Shown: positions 35,372 to 43,149 of the stretch, piece after piece
Layout: each line of letters begins with the position of its first letter
How positions within the stretch are numbered: position 1 is the stretch's first letter
Assembly (NCBI GenBank): GCA_937934705.1
Contig: CALGYY010000117.1
Location: 1-64,000, forward strand
Reading direction: 5' to 3'
Origin: an uncultured Bacteroidota bacterium
GTDB taxonomy: Bacteria; Bacteroidota; Bacteroidia; Bacteroidales; CAIWKO01
DNA: 64,000 bases
Translations under genes and position numbers: made by a program
Notes under the pieces: generated by a model
The model's database searches: none
What the model saw: only the letters and a program-made list of their open reading frames with translations
What the model was told of the DNA's origin: nothing

Positions 35372-38359
35372 ATGAAACGTTCAATACCCATTCTTTTTGC
35401 CCTGCTCATGCTCGTGATTGCCGCGAGGGCGCAGGTGACGATGACTACCACCGGTAGTTATTTTCAGGATTTCAACACCCTGATCAATACAGGAACCGGA
35501 ACCTGGACCGACAATTCCACCTTGTCGAACTGGTACGCCCAGAGAAGCGGCACGGGAACGTCGATTGCGGCAGACGCCGGGAGTTCTACTGCAGGGAACC
35601 TGTACAGCTATGGACCAACAGGCGATACGGATCGCGCTCTTGGATCTATCGGCAGCGGGAATACCGCGGCGGGAAATTTTGCATGGGGCATTCTTTTGCA
35701 GAATACTTCAGGTGTTGCGATCACTTCACTCAGCATTGCCTATGTCGGTGAACAATGGCGCAATTCGGGAGCAGGTGCTGCACAAACTGTAGCCTTTTAC
35801 TATCAGATCAGCGCCAGTCCGATAACAGCCCTTGACCCCGCCAATAACGGTGCATGGACTGCTGTTACAGCCCTTGACTTCATTAGTCCCGTGGCCACAG
35901 GTACTGCCACGGCGCTGGATGGTAATGCCGCAGCCAACAGGACCATTGTCGGAGCCGTGAGCATCCCCTCTCTGACCATACCCGACGGATCCTATATTAT
36001 GTTAAAATGGGATGACCCGAATCAGGTTGGTAACGATCATGGTTTATCCATCGACAGCGTAAGCATCGCCTGGACAGTTGTTACCGGAGGCACGACCATC
36101 ACAACAGGCACCATCTCAGGCAGTCCTTTCTGCGTGAACAGCACCACCAGTGCACCGGTCGACGTGCCTTACACAATAAGCGGGACCTACAATCCCGGCA
36201 ATGAATTTCAGGCCTATCTTTCAGATGCGAGCGGAAGTTTCGCTTCAGAAACCCTCATCGGCACCCTGATCTCAGAAAATGCTGGAACCATCAGCGCCAC
36301 CATCCCGGCGGGCACGCCCACGGGCGGAGCCTACCGCATCCGCGTTAAAGCAATAGATCCTGTCACTACCGGGACTGATAATCTGAGTAATTTCTGGATT
36401 TTCGGAGCCACACCAACGGTCGCCAACGCTACCGCGCTTCCTGCTTCCGGACAGGTGACCCTGAACTGGGACAATCCCGCCGGCTGCACGGATGAACTGA
36501 TGATTGTTGCCCAGCCCATTTCTTCGATTGTCCAAAACGCCAGTGGCGACGGAATCGCCTATACTGCCAATTCTCAGGATTTTACTGATCCCCTCAATTC
36601 GGACTTTGATGTAGCCGGGAAAGTGGTGTTCAAACAGATAACACCGGGCACTTCAGCCACCATAACAGGCCTCACCAACGGCACACCTTATTATTTCCGC
36701 TTCTTCTCCCGCCAGGGAACCGACTGGAACCAAACGGTGGAAGTCAACGCTACACCGCTGGATCTTCCCTCTGTGGTGATCACTGAAATCATGTACAATG
36801 ACCCCAGTACAGGGGCCGGAGGAGACTCCCTTGAATTCATTGAGTTTTACAATAATGACCTTATGGCCGTCGATATGAGTAAATGGAGCATGAGCGGTGT
36901 GACACACGTTTTTGCCCCCGGCACCGTGCTTAACGCAGGCGAGTATCTGGTTTTGGCGAAAGATACCAATGCCATGAACAACTTCTTCGGAATCACGGGA
37001 ACGGTTCAATGGACAACCGGTGCCCTGACCAATACCGGAGAATACCTTGCTTTGCTGGACTCGCTCGGAAATGTGATTGATTCTCTCACCTATGAAGATT
37101 CTTCACCGTGGCCCTCAGCCCCTAACGGAACCGGACCGTCTCTCACATTCTGCGACCCCATGCTTGACAATTCTGTACCGGGCAACTGGTCCGCTTCAGA
37201 CGAATATGTCGACTCCCTGAACATGATGCCGGTGTATGCAACCCCCGGCACAGGATGCCTCATCGTGCCGGACACCCTTGCCCCCGTGCCCCTCAATGCG
37301 TTTGCCACGAGTCTTTCGAGCGTTACCGTCATCTTCAATGAAGACCTTGGAAGTGTAAGCGCAGAGAATATTGCCAATTACAACTGGCTCACCGCTGCAA
37401 CAGGAAATGCTGCGCTGCTGGCCGGACTGGATACCGTAATCCTGACCCTTTCCACCCCGCTCGTCACTGCAGTAACCGATACCCTCAGTATCAGCGGGAT
37501 CGCGGATATTTTAGGCAACACCATGACCATGACCTATAAATTCCCGATCGTTTACGGAACCATAATACCCTCTGTTGATACCATTGTTTACTGGAATTTC
37601 CCCAACAATCCGGATGACCAGACGGCCGATGGAGGACTTCCTGTAAATCTGGGCAAGATCATCATCAGGGATTACAGCTTCACGGGAACCTTTGCGTATG
37701 TTGCCGGCGCACCCGGAACAGCCATCAGCTCCACCGGATGGGACAATGGAACAGGAACCAAATACTGGATGCTTGATTTCTCAACCTGGTCTTACGACAG
37801 CATACGTGTTTCTTCAAAACAAAGGTCTTCAGATACCGGCCCGAGGGATTTCAGACTGGAATACAGCATCGACGGCATGACCTGGACAACAGTGACAGAT
37901 ATTACCGTGTTAAATAATTTCACATCAGGGGTTGTCAGCTCCGTTCTTTTGCCCTCTGATGCAGACAGTAAGCCCTGGGTTACGCTGCGCTGGCTCATTG
38001 TTTCTGACAGTTCGGTGCTTGGAGCAACTGTGGCCTCTGCAGGAACTTCCAGAATTGACGAGATCTATGTGACTGGTCGTTATAATCCCATCCTGAATGT
38101 AGATTGCAAAGATCTTGAGATCCCCGCTTTCAGCCTCTATCCGAACCCGACGGATGCGTCTCTTTTCATCAGGACAGAGCGCAGTATCAACGCGGAAATT
38201 ACGGTACTGAGCATGACCGGGCAGGTTTTGATGGTCTCGCCGTTCAAGGGGATCGAAACCCAACTGGATCTTTCTGAACTGCCTGACGGCATGTATTTCA
38301 TCCGCATGACCGACCTCGACCACTCCACCTCGAAAATGGAAAAGGTTATGGTTTATTAG
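35372..38359 (+). CDS. Large secreted lamin-tail-domain protein with T9SS sorting domain
   Basis: The 995-residue protein has a signal peptide (MKRSIPILFALLMLVIAARA, then Q). An N-terminal Thr/Gly/Ser-rich region (FQDFNTLINTGTGTWTDNS) resembles the opening domain of Bacteroidota exported nuclease-like proteins. A fibronectin type III-like segment (about 345-470, GQVTLNWDNPAGC) is followed by a lamin-tail domain (about 468-630, VVITEIMYNDPSTGAGGD, EFIEFYNN, LNAGEYLVLAKD, NTGEYLALLDSLGNVIDSL). An SbsA-like Ig domain (VTVIFNEDLGSVSAENIANY) comes next. It ends in a type A T9SS signal (FSLYPNPTDASLFIR, LPDGMYFIRMTD). No enzyme active site is seen, so it is probably a surface adhesin or structural protein. 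A strong terminator follows. Confidence 0.92.
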   Translation: MKRSIPILFALLMLVIAARAQVTMTTTGSYFQDFNTLINTGTGTWTDNSTLSNWYAQRSGTGTSIAADAGSSTAGNLYSYGPTGDTDRALGSIGSGNTAAGNFAWGILLQNTSGVAITSLSIAYVGEQWRNSGAGAAQTVAFYYQISASPITALDPANNGAWTAVTALDFISPVATGTATALDGNAAANRTIVGAVSIPSLTIPDGSYIMLKWDDPNQVGNDHGLSIDSVSIAWTVVTGGTTITTGTISGSPFCVNSTTSAPVDVPYTISGTYNPGNEFQAYLSDASGSFASETLIGTLISENAGTISATIPAGTPTGGAYRIRVKAIDPVTTGTDNLSNFWIFGATPTVANATALPASGQVTLNWDNPAGCTDELMIVAQPISSIVQNASGDGIAYTANSQDFTDPLNSDFDVAGKVVFKQITPGTSATITGLTNGTPYYFRFFSRQGTDWNQTVEVNATPLDLPSVVITEIMYNDPSTGAGGDSLEFIEFYNNDLMAVDMSKWSMSGVTHVFAPGTVLNAGEYLVLAKDTNAMNNFFGITGTVQWTTGALTNTGEYLALLDSLGNVIDSLTYEDSSPWPSAPNGTGPSLTFCDPMLDNSVPGNWSASDEYVDSLNMMPVYATPGTGCLIVPDTLAPVPLNAFATSLSSVTVIFNEDLGSVSAENIANYNWLTAATGNAALLAGLDTVILTLSTPLVTAVTDTLSISGIADILGNTMTMTYKFPIVYGTIIPSVDTIVYWNFPNNPDDQTADGGLPVNLGKIIIRDYSFTGTFAYVAGAPGTAISSTGWDNGTGTKYWMLDFSTWSYDSIRVSSKQRSSDTGPRDFRLEYSIDGMTWTTVTDITVLNNFTSGVVSSVLLPSDADSKPWVTLRWLIVSDSSVLGATVASAGTSRIDEIYVTGRYNPILNVDCKDLEIPAFSLYPNPTDASLFIRTERSINAEITVLSMTGQVLMVSPFKGIETQLDLSELPDGMYFIRMTDLDHSTSKMEKVMVY

Positions 38360-38391
38360 TTGGACGGTTCCAGTTTCACGGAAAGTTAAAG

Positions 38392-38426
38392 AAAAGGTCC
38401 GGCAGCTTCAGGCTGCCGGACCTTTT
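38392..38426 (+). terminator. Strong intrinsic terminator
   Basis: A perfect 15-base stem (AAAAGGTCCGGCAGC with GCTGCCGGACCTTTT) and a 5-base loop lie 32 bases after the stop of the lamin-tail gene. The A and T tracts on the two sides make it able to work in both directions. Confidence 0.9.
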
Positions 38427-38526
38427 ATAATCTAATGATCGCTTTTATGCCTGTGATTGCGTATTTCTCTTCCACTTCGCAACGGCACAGAGGATAAGGG
38501 TTTCTGGTGATCTTTTGCTTATCAAG

Positions 38527-38553
38527 GGTTCGGGAGTCCTCCGCTCCCGAACC
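38527..38553 (+). repeat. 27-base hairpin repeat, left copy
   Basis: GGTTCGGGAG pairs with CTCCCGAACC around a 7-base loop TCCTCCG, followed by TTTTCCTTTTT, so it also looks like a terminator. Its exact reverse complement occurs at 39044-39070. Confidence 0.85.
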
Positions 38554-39043
38554 TTTTCCTTTTTGTTCAGATCATTATTCAGTGGTCTGGAATTCACTCC
38601 TGAATAATCTGAAAGTTCAGTATTTCATTGCTTTACTTTTGTCGCGCCAAAAGTAACAAAAGCGCTTTTTTCTCGCCCCGAGGCAATTTTCACGCTGGGC
38701 TGCGCCCGCGTGAAACCGCCGACAGCTTACACTCCCGTCCCACAGGCCACTGCCGCGTGCAGCAAGACAGGCTGAATCGCTTTCGCTCTGCTTCCCCGCA
38801 TGCAAATGAATCACACTATGCATCTGCGGCAGTCTTTCCCTTCGTTTCAGCTGCGGCTATTGCTATGGGCTCGAAAACCTTGCTGCTTCGCAGCAATTGG
38901 AAAACCTCCGTAGTTGAGGACATGCAAGAGGATCCTGATTTAAAGTATTTTGGTTTTGCAGACAATAAGTTAACAGGTGTGCGGTGGCAGGGTCGAAACC
39001 GCGGGCCGGCGCAGGCGTGAATCAATAGGAAAAGAATAAACAA

Positions 39044-39070
39044 GGTTCGGGAGCGGAGGACTCCCGAACC
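39044..39070 (-). repeat. 27-base hairpin repeat, right inverted copy
   Basis: This is the exact reverse complement of 38527-38553, loop included (CGGAGGA here). It sits 94 bases downstream of the stop of the MORN gene and could terminate minus-strand transcription from it. Confidence 0.85.
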
Positions 39071-39163
39071 TTCAGCTTGTGCAAAAGCGATCATTCAATT
39101 TTATAATTGTCAGAAGATACAGGACGCTACCTGAACGATGATCTTACATCAAAGATCCGGAAC

Positions 39164-39877
39164 TTACTCGTAACGCTTATCGTTGATCAGCAGTCCCCGG
39201 GTGTATTCCTCTTCAAGAATCAGTTTTCCGCTTTCGTTGAAAAACTGCCAGGTGCCCTCCATCTGGTAATCATTGATGGATTCATTGTGAACCTTGATGC
39301 CGCTTTCCTTGACCTGACCGTTAGGAAAGAACTCCTTGTAGCTGTAGGTGCGTGTTTTTTCATCCAGCAGTTCGAAAAGGACCTGGGGCTTACCATCTTC
39401 GTAAAAGAAACGCATATAGAGATAATAATCCAGACCATTGTTGAACTCCTCTTCGAATTCCACTTGTCCTGAATGATAGAAATCCTCCCATTTACGAGAT
39501 TCTCCGTTGATCCATTCCACCCTGGAAAGTAACATCCCGTCAGGATAGTAGACCTCCAGTGTTCCTTTACGGTCGGTCTTGGTTTTAAAGCAGCGTTCCA
39601 TCTGACCATTCTCATAAAAGTTGGAGAAAATGGTCGATATCTGTCCATTCTCGTAATAGCCCTTGTGCCTGATCTTGCCGCTGGGATAAAGATCTTTGAT
39701 AAAGCCGGTGACCTTCATTCCACGGTTCAGCCTGACAGAATCTCCGCCCATGATGGCGCAGAGATTATCATATTCGGGAATGCTCAGATCGGGTTCCGGC
39801 ACGCTGTCATTTTCAGTCTGCGCCAGCGCCACTGCCGAAATACTCATAAATAACAGAAAGAATTTGATGCACCGCAT
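39164..39877 (-). CDS. Secreted MORN_2/YwqK-family protein
   Basis: The 237-residue protein has a signal peptide (MRCIKFFLLFMSISAVALAQ, cleavage likely before Gln) and at least six MORN_2-type repeats, such as YPSGKIRHKGYYENGQIS, FYENGQMERCFKT, YPDGMLLSRVEWINGE, FYHSGQVEFEEEF and FFPNGQVKESGIKV. These form an elongated beta-sheet. Proteins of this type are very common in Bacteroidota as exported products of unknown role; some are annotated as YwqK-family antitoxins. No toxin candidate is adjacent. It has a near-ideal promoter at 39897-39928 and a hairpin downstream. Confidence 0.9.
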   Translation of the reverse strand: MRCIKFFLLFMSISAVALAQTENDSVPEPDLSIPEYDNLCAIMGGDSVRLNRGMKVTGFIKDLYPSGKIRHKGYYENGQISTIFSNFYENGQMERCFKTKTDRKGTLEVYYPDGMLLSRVEWINGESRKWEDFYHSGQVEFEEEFNNGLDYYLYMRFFYEDGKPQVLFELLDEKTRTYSYKEFFPNGQVKESGIKVHNESINDYQMEGTWQFFNESGKLILEEEYTRGLLINDKRYE

Positions 39878-39896
39878 AGCTTTTTCTTTATGTTAT

Positions 39897-39928
39897 CAAA
39901 TATACGACGAAACAGAACGACAGGCAAA
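39897..39928 (-). promoter_or_regulatory. Promoter of the MORN gene
   Basis: On the minus strand TTTG (39925-39928), 20 bases, then TATATTTG (39897-39904), ending 19 bases before the start codon. This is an ideal Bacteroidota promoter. Confidence 0.7.
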
Positions 39929-39959
39929 CCATTGCTGCAATTCAGGTGAAAAAACGGGG

Positions 39960-40811
39960 TCAGACCAGGTTCGCCTTTTGCAAATGCATTTGCATTTCTG
40001 TTTGCATTCTCATGGCCTCTTCCCTTGCTTTAAGGGCGAAATCCTCACCGGAGGAAGCAAAGAGTATGGACCTTGAAGCATTGACCAGCAATCCGCAATC
40101 GGCATTCATCCCGTAGCGTACTACCTCTTCGAGACTGCCGCCCTGGGCACCGACACCGGGAACCAGGAGAAAATGATCCGGAACGATCTTCCTGATATCT
40201 CCGAGCATGCTGGCCTGGGTTGCGCCAACCACATACATCATATTACCGGCGTTGCCCCAGCCGGAAGAACGCCGCAGAACCCTTTCAAACAGCTTTTCAT
40301 CTTTGCGCTCTCCATCACTCAAAGTGCTGAACTGAAAATCAGCAGCTCCCTTATTGGATGTCAGCGCGAGCAGGATCACCCATTTTCCATCAAACGCCAG
40401 GAAAGGACTCACCGAATCTTCACCCATATAGGGCGCTACGGTAACGGCATCCACATCCATACCTGCAGCCGGATCAAAGAAAGCCCGCGCATATTGCGTG
40501 GATGTATTTCCGATGTCGCCCCTCTTGGCGTCCGCAATCAGGAAGCTCCTTTTTTCCAGGCCCCGGAGGTATGCAATGGTTTTTTCCAGACTCATCCATC
40601 CCTTTACTCCCCTGGTTTCATAAAAAGCCAGATTCGGCTTGTAAGCTACTGCCAAATCAATGGTGGCATCGATGATCCGGCGGTTGAACTCAAATACCGG
40701 ATCCTCGGCATTCATCAGATGTGATGGCAATTTTGAAGGCTCCGTGTCAAGCCCGACGCATAAAAAAGATTTTCTTTGCCGGATAAGGGCAATCAGCTCA
40801 TTTCTGTTCAT
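39960..40811 (-). CDS. pyrF: Orotidine 5'-phosphate decarboxylase
   Basis: The 283-residue enzyme makes UMP from OMP, the last step of pyrimidine synthesis. It is of the longer type (TIGR02127): [14 protein letters not shown] at the N-terminus, [13 protein letters not shown], and the catalytic [11 protein letters not shown] (Asp94, Lys96, Asp99), with [14 protein letters not shown] and [11 protein letters not shown] near the phosphate site. It is the last gene of a minus-strand set purM-prfA-pyrF, 4 bases after prfA, so it should be cotranscribed. Confidence 0.97.
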   Translation of the reverse strand: MNRNELIALIRQRKSFLCVGLDTEPSKLPSHLMNAEDPVFEFNRRIIDATIDLAVAYKPNLAFYETRGVKGWMSLEKTIAYLRGLEKRSFLIADAKRGDIGNTSTQYARAFFDPAAGMDVDAVTVAPYMGEDSVSPFLAFDGKWVILLALTSNKGAADFQFSTLSDGERKDEKLFERVLRRSSGWGNAGNMMYVVGATQASMLGDIRKIVPDHFLLVPGVGAQGGSLEEVVRYGMNADCGLLVNASRSILFASSGEDFALKAREEAMRMQTEMQMHLQKANLV

Positions 40812-40815
40812 ATGA

Positions 40816-41901
40816 TTAATCCTCCTGAACGGCCTCTTTCAGTCGCTCCGCATTTTCTGCCAGTTGCAATGCATCAATGAATTCCTGAATGTCGCCGTCA
40901 ATAATATTATTCAGACTAAAAAGTGTCAGATGAATGCGGTGGTCCGTCACCCGGCTCTGCGGAAAATTATAGGTGCGGATCTTGGCAGACCTGTCGCCCG
41001 TGGACACCATGGTTTTTCTCTTTTTCGAGATATCGTCCAGGTATTTCTGATATTCCATTTCAAATATCCTTGAACGCAGAACCGATAAAGCCTTGTCGTA
41101 ATTCTTCAGTTGTGACTTCTGGTCCTGACAGGTGACCACGATCCCTGTCGGGACGTGTGTGAGCCTTACGGCAGAATAGGTGGTATTGACCGACTGACCG
41201 CCCGGACCTGAGCTGCAATATGTATCCTTTCGGATATCTGCTTCTTTGATCTCCACATCGAATTCATCGGCCTCAGGCAGAACCACCACACTCGCCGCGG
41301 AGGTGTGGATACGGCCCTGCGTTTCCGTCCTGGGCACCCTTTGTACCCGATGTACACCCGATTCGTACTTCAATTGTCCGTAAACCGTCTCACCGCTTAC
41401 ATTAAAAATGATCTCCTTGTAGCCCCCCATGGTTCCATCAGTGTAATCCACCAACTCTGTCTTCCATCCCTTACGCTCACAATAGCGGGTGTACATGCGG
41501 TAGAGGTCTCCTGCAAAAAGCGAAGCCTCATCACCGCCTGTCCCTGCACGGATTTCCACGATGGCATTCTTTTTATCCTGCGGATCGGCCGGAACCAGCA
41601 TAAGACGAATCTCTTCCTCCATCAGCTCCCTCTTCTCCGTCAGGGTCTCAATCTCCTCCTTGGCCATTTGACGCATATCCTCGTCTTTCTCTGTGGCCAG
41701 TATATCGCGTGCCGAGGCAAGGTTGCTGAGAAGGAGTCGGTATTTCTTACAGGCTTCAACGATAGGTTCCAGCTCCTTATAGTCCTTGTTCAGGCGAATG
41801 AACCTCTTCATGTCGGCAATCACTTCCGGTTCGTTCATCTGGGCTGAAATGTCCTCGAAGCGCATCTGTATGGCTTCAAGCTTCTGAAGCAGGTCTGACA
41901 T
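40816..41901 (-). CDS. prfA: Peptide chain release factor 1
   Basis: The 361-residue factor recognises UAA and UAG and triggers peptide release. The catalytic GGQ is at residues 234-236 in [20 protein letters not shown], and the codon-reading loop is VPRTETQGR with P-R-T at 190-192, a variant of the P-x-T motif. The N-terminal helical domain and [19 protein letters not shown] are typical, as is the end [19 protein letters not shown]. Unlike RF2 it shows no sign of a programmed frameshift. It lies between purM (9 bases upstream) and pyrF. Confidence 0.97.
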   Translation of the reverse strand: MSDLLQKLEAIQMRFEDISAQMNEPEVIADMKRFIRLNKDYKELEPIVEACKKYRLLLSNLASARDILATEKDEDMRQMAKEEIETLTEKRELMEEEIRLMLVPADPQDKKNAIVEIRAGTGGDEASLFAGDLYRMYTRYCERKGWKTELVDYTDGTMGGYKEIIFNVSGETVYGQLKYESGVHRVQRVPRTETQGRIHTSAASVVVLPEADEFDVEIKEADIRKDTYCSSGPGGQSVNTTYSAVRLTHVPTGIVVTCQDQKSQLKNYDKALSVLRSRIFEMEYQKYLDDISKKRKTMVSTGDRSAKIRTYNFPQSRVTDHRIHLTLFSLNNIIDGDIQEFIDALQLAENAERLKEAVQED

Positions 41902-41910
41902 AATCTTAGT

Positions 41911-43080
41911 TTATGAAGTATATATATAGGTTCCAAATGGGCCTTTTACGGTCACCTTCTTTTCTGTGCATTTTTCGCAATAACCGACCACCTTAGCCTC
42001 TATACCGAAGGATTGCGCACAAGCCATCACCTCAGATGCGAATTTTTCTTTGAGCATGATCTCCATGCGATGTCCCATATTAAAGACGCGGTACATCTCT
42101 TCCCATGATGTCCCGGACTGTTCCTGAATGAGACGGAAAAGCGGCGGCAGGTCGAAAAGATTATCCTTCACCATATGTATCCGGTCGATAAAATGCAAAG
42201 CCTTGGCATGAGCGCCTCCTGTGATGTGAATCATAGCGTGGATCTCATTCCTGAGGCTTTTCAGCAACTCAGCCACGAGGGGTGCATAGGTGCGCGTTGG
42301 CGATAATACAAGTTTACCTGCATCCAGGGGTGATCCTTCTACAGTATCAGTCAGCAGGCACTTTCCTGTATAGGCCAGATCAGCCGGAATAGCTGTATCG
42401 TAACTCTCGGGGTACTTTTCGGCATAAACCCTGCTAAAAACATCGTGACGTGCTGAGGTCAGGCCGTTGCTGCCCATACCCCCGTTAAACTCATCCTCAT
42501 ATATGGCCTGCCCGAATGATGCCAGGCCCACAATCACATCTCCGTCACGGGGGGAGACTTCTATCAGCTCACTGCGCTTCATCCTGCAGGTGACCGTTGA
42601 ATCAACGATGATAGTGCGCACCAGATCGCCGACATCAGCAGTTTCGCCCCCTGCCGAGCGGATATCGATTCCCAGATTGCGCATCTTTTCAAGAAACGCC
42701 TCTGTACCTTTGATGATTTCTGCAATCACTTCACCGGGAATCAGCTTCTTGTTGCGTCCGATCGTGGAAGAGAGTAAAACTGGTCCTGTTGCACCGGTGC
42801 AGATCAGGTCATCAAGATTCATCACCACGGCGTCTTGTGCAATTCCCTTCCAAACGGATACATCGCCGGTTTCGCGCCAGTATATGTAGGCCAGTGACGA
42901 CTTTGTCCCGGCACCATCTGCATGCATAATGGTACAATAATCCGGATCTCCGGAAATGTCAGGCAGGACCTTGCAGAAAGCATTTTCAGCAATGCCTTTG
43001 TCGAGACCGGCAATGGCCCGGTGAACCTCATCCTTGGAGGAGGATACGCCTCGCATCAGGTATTTATCGTCTTTCTTCAT
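41911..43080 (-). CDS. purM: AIR synthase (phosphoribosylformylglycinamidine cyclo-ligase)
   Basis: The start at 43078-43080 (MKKDDKYLMRGVSSSKDEVH) gives 389 residues; the frame is open to 43107, but those extra residues lie in the terminator of the upstream gene. The protein has the PurM fold: MHADGAGTKSSLAYIYW, VMNLDDLICTGATGPVLLSS, IRSAGGETADVGDLVRT, DVIVGLASFGQAIYEDEFNG, HITGGAHAKALHFID and a final FNMGHRMEIML. This is the Bacteroidota variant, longer and diverged from E. coli PurM, so the annotation 'AIR synthase related' would also be fair. It starts the purM-prfA-pyrF set; no clear TAnnTTTG element is seen in front. Confidence 0.88.
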   Translation of the reverse strand: MKKDDKYLMRGVSSSKDEVHRAIAGLDKGIAENAFCKVLPDISGDPDYCTIMHADGAGTKSSLAYIYWRETGDVSVWKGIAQDAVVMNLDDLICTGATGPVLLSSTIGRNKKLIPGEVIAEIIKGTEAFLEKMRNLGIDIRSAGGETADVGDLVRTIIVDSTVTCRMKRSELIEVSPRDGDVIVGLASFGQAIYEDEFNGGMGSNGLTSARHDVFSRVYAEKYPESYDTAIPADLAYTGKCLLTDTVEGSPLDAGKLVLSPTRTYAPLVAELLKSLRNEIHAMIHITGGAHAKALHFIDRIHMVKDNLFDLPPLFRLIQEQSGTSWEEMYRVFNMGHRMEIMLKEKFASEVMACAQSFGIEAKVVGYCEKCTEKKVTVKGPFGTYIYTS

Positions 43081-43096
43081 ATCTCGGTCATTCAAC

Positions 43097-43131
43097 AAAA
43101 AAAGCATCCCGACAAGGGTCGGGACGCTTTT
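43097..43131 (-). terminator. Terminator of the OmpA-family gene
   Basis: On the minus strand AAAAGCGTCCCGAC pairs with GTCGGGATGCTTTT, with one mismatch, around a short loop and runs into a seven-base T tract. It lies about 19 bases after the stop at 43150 and before the purM start. Confidence 0.85.
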
Positions 43132-43149
43132 GATTATTTCATGGTACAG

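Larger units (their letters stand above)
38434..39095. repeat. Putative non-autonomous element with inverted ends
   Basis: The interval is bounded by the 13-base inverted repeat AATGATCGCTTTT (38434-38446) and AAAAGCGATCATT (39083-39095). Inside that frame are two exactly inverted copies of a 27-base hairpin (38527-38553 and 39044-39070). The core contains ACTTTTG-TCGCGC-CAAAAGT (38635-38654), which I recall as part of a sequence seen repeatedly in environmental Bacteroidota genomes. The core is more GC-rich than the flanks. The open frames in it (38628-39020 plus, 38617-38823 minus) are low-quality and unlike real proteins. No transposase is present, so a MITE-like element or a composite of repeat sequences is the best description. 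This covers most of the 800-base gene-free gap. Confidence 0.5.

Noticed and set aside
38617..39020. Open frames on both strands inside the repeat-like segment (130 and 68 codons)
   Set aside because: Composition is unlike the neighbours (runs of Arg, Ser, Cys), no start signals are seen, and both overlap the inverted-repeat element; they look like chance frames in repeat DNA.
41317..41335. P-R-T instead of P-A-T in the codon-reading loop of RF1
   Set aside because: The middle residue of the P-x-T motif varies among bacterial RF1 proteins, so this is not unusual.
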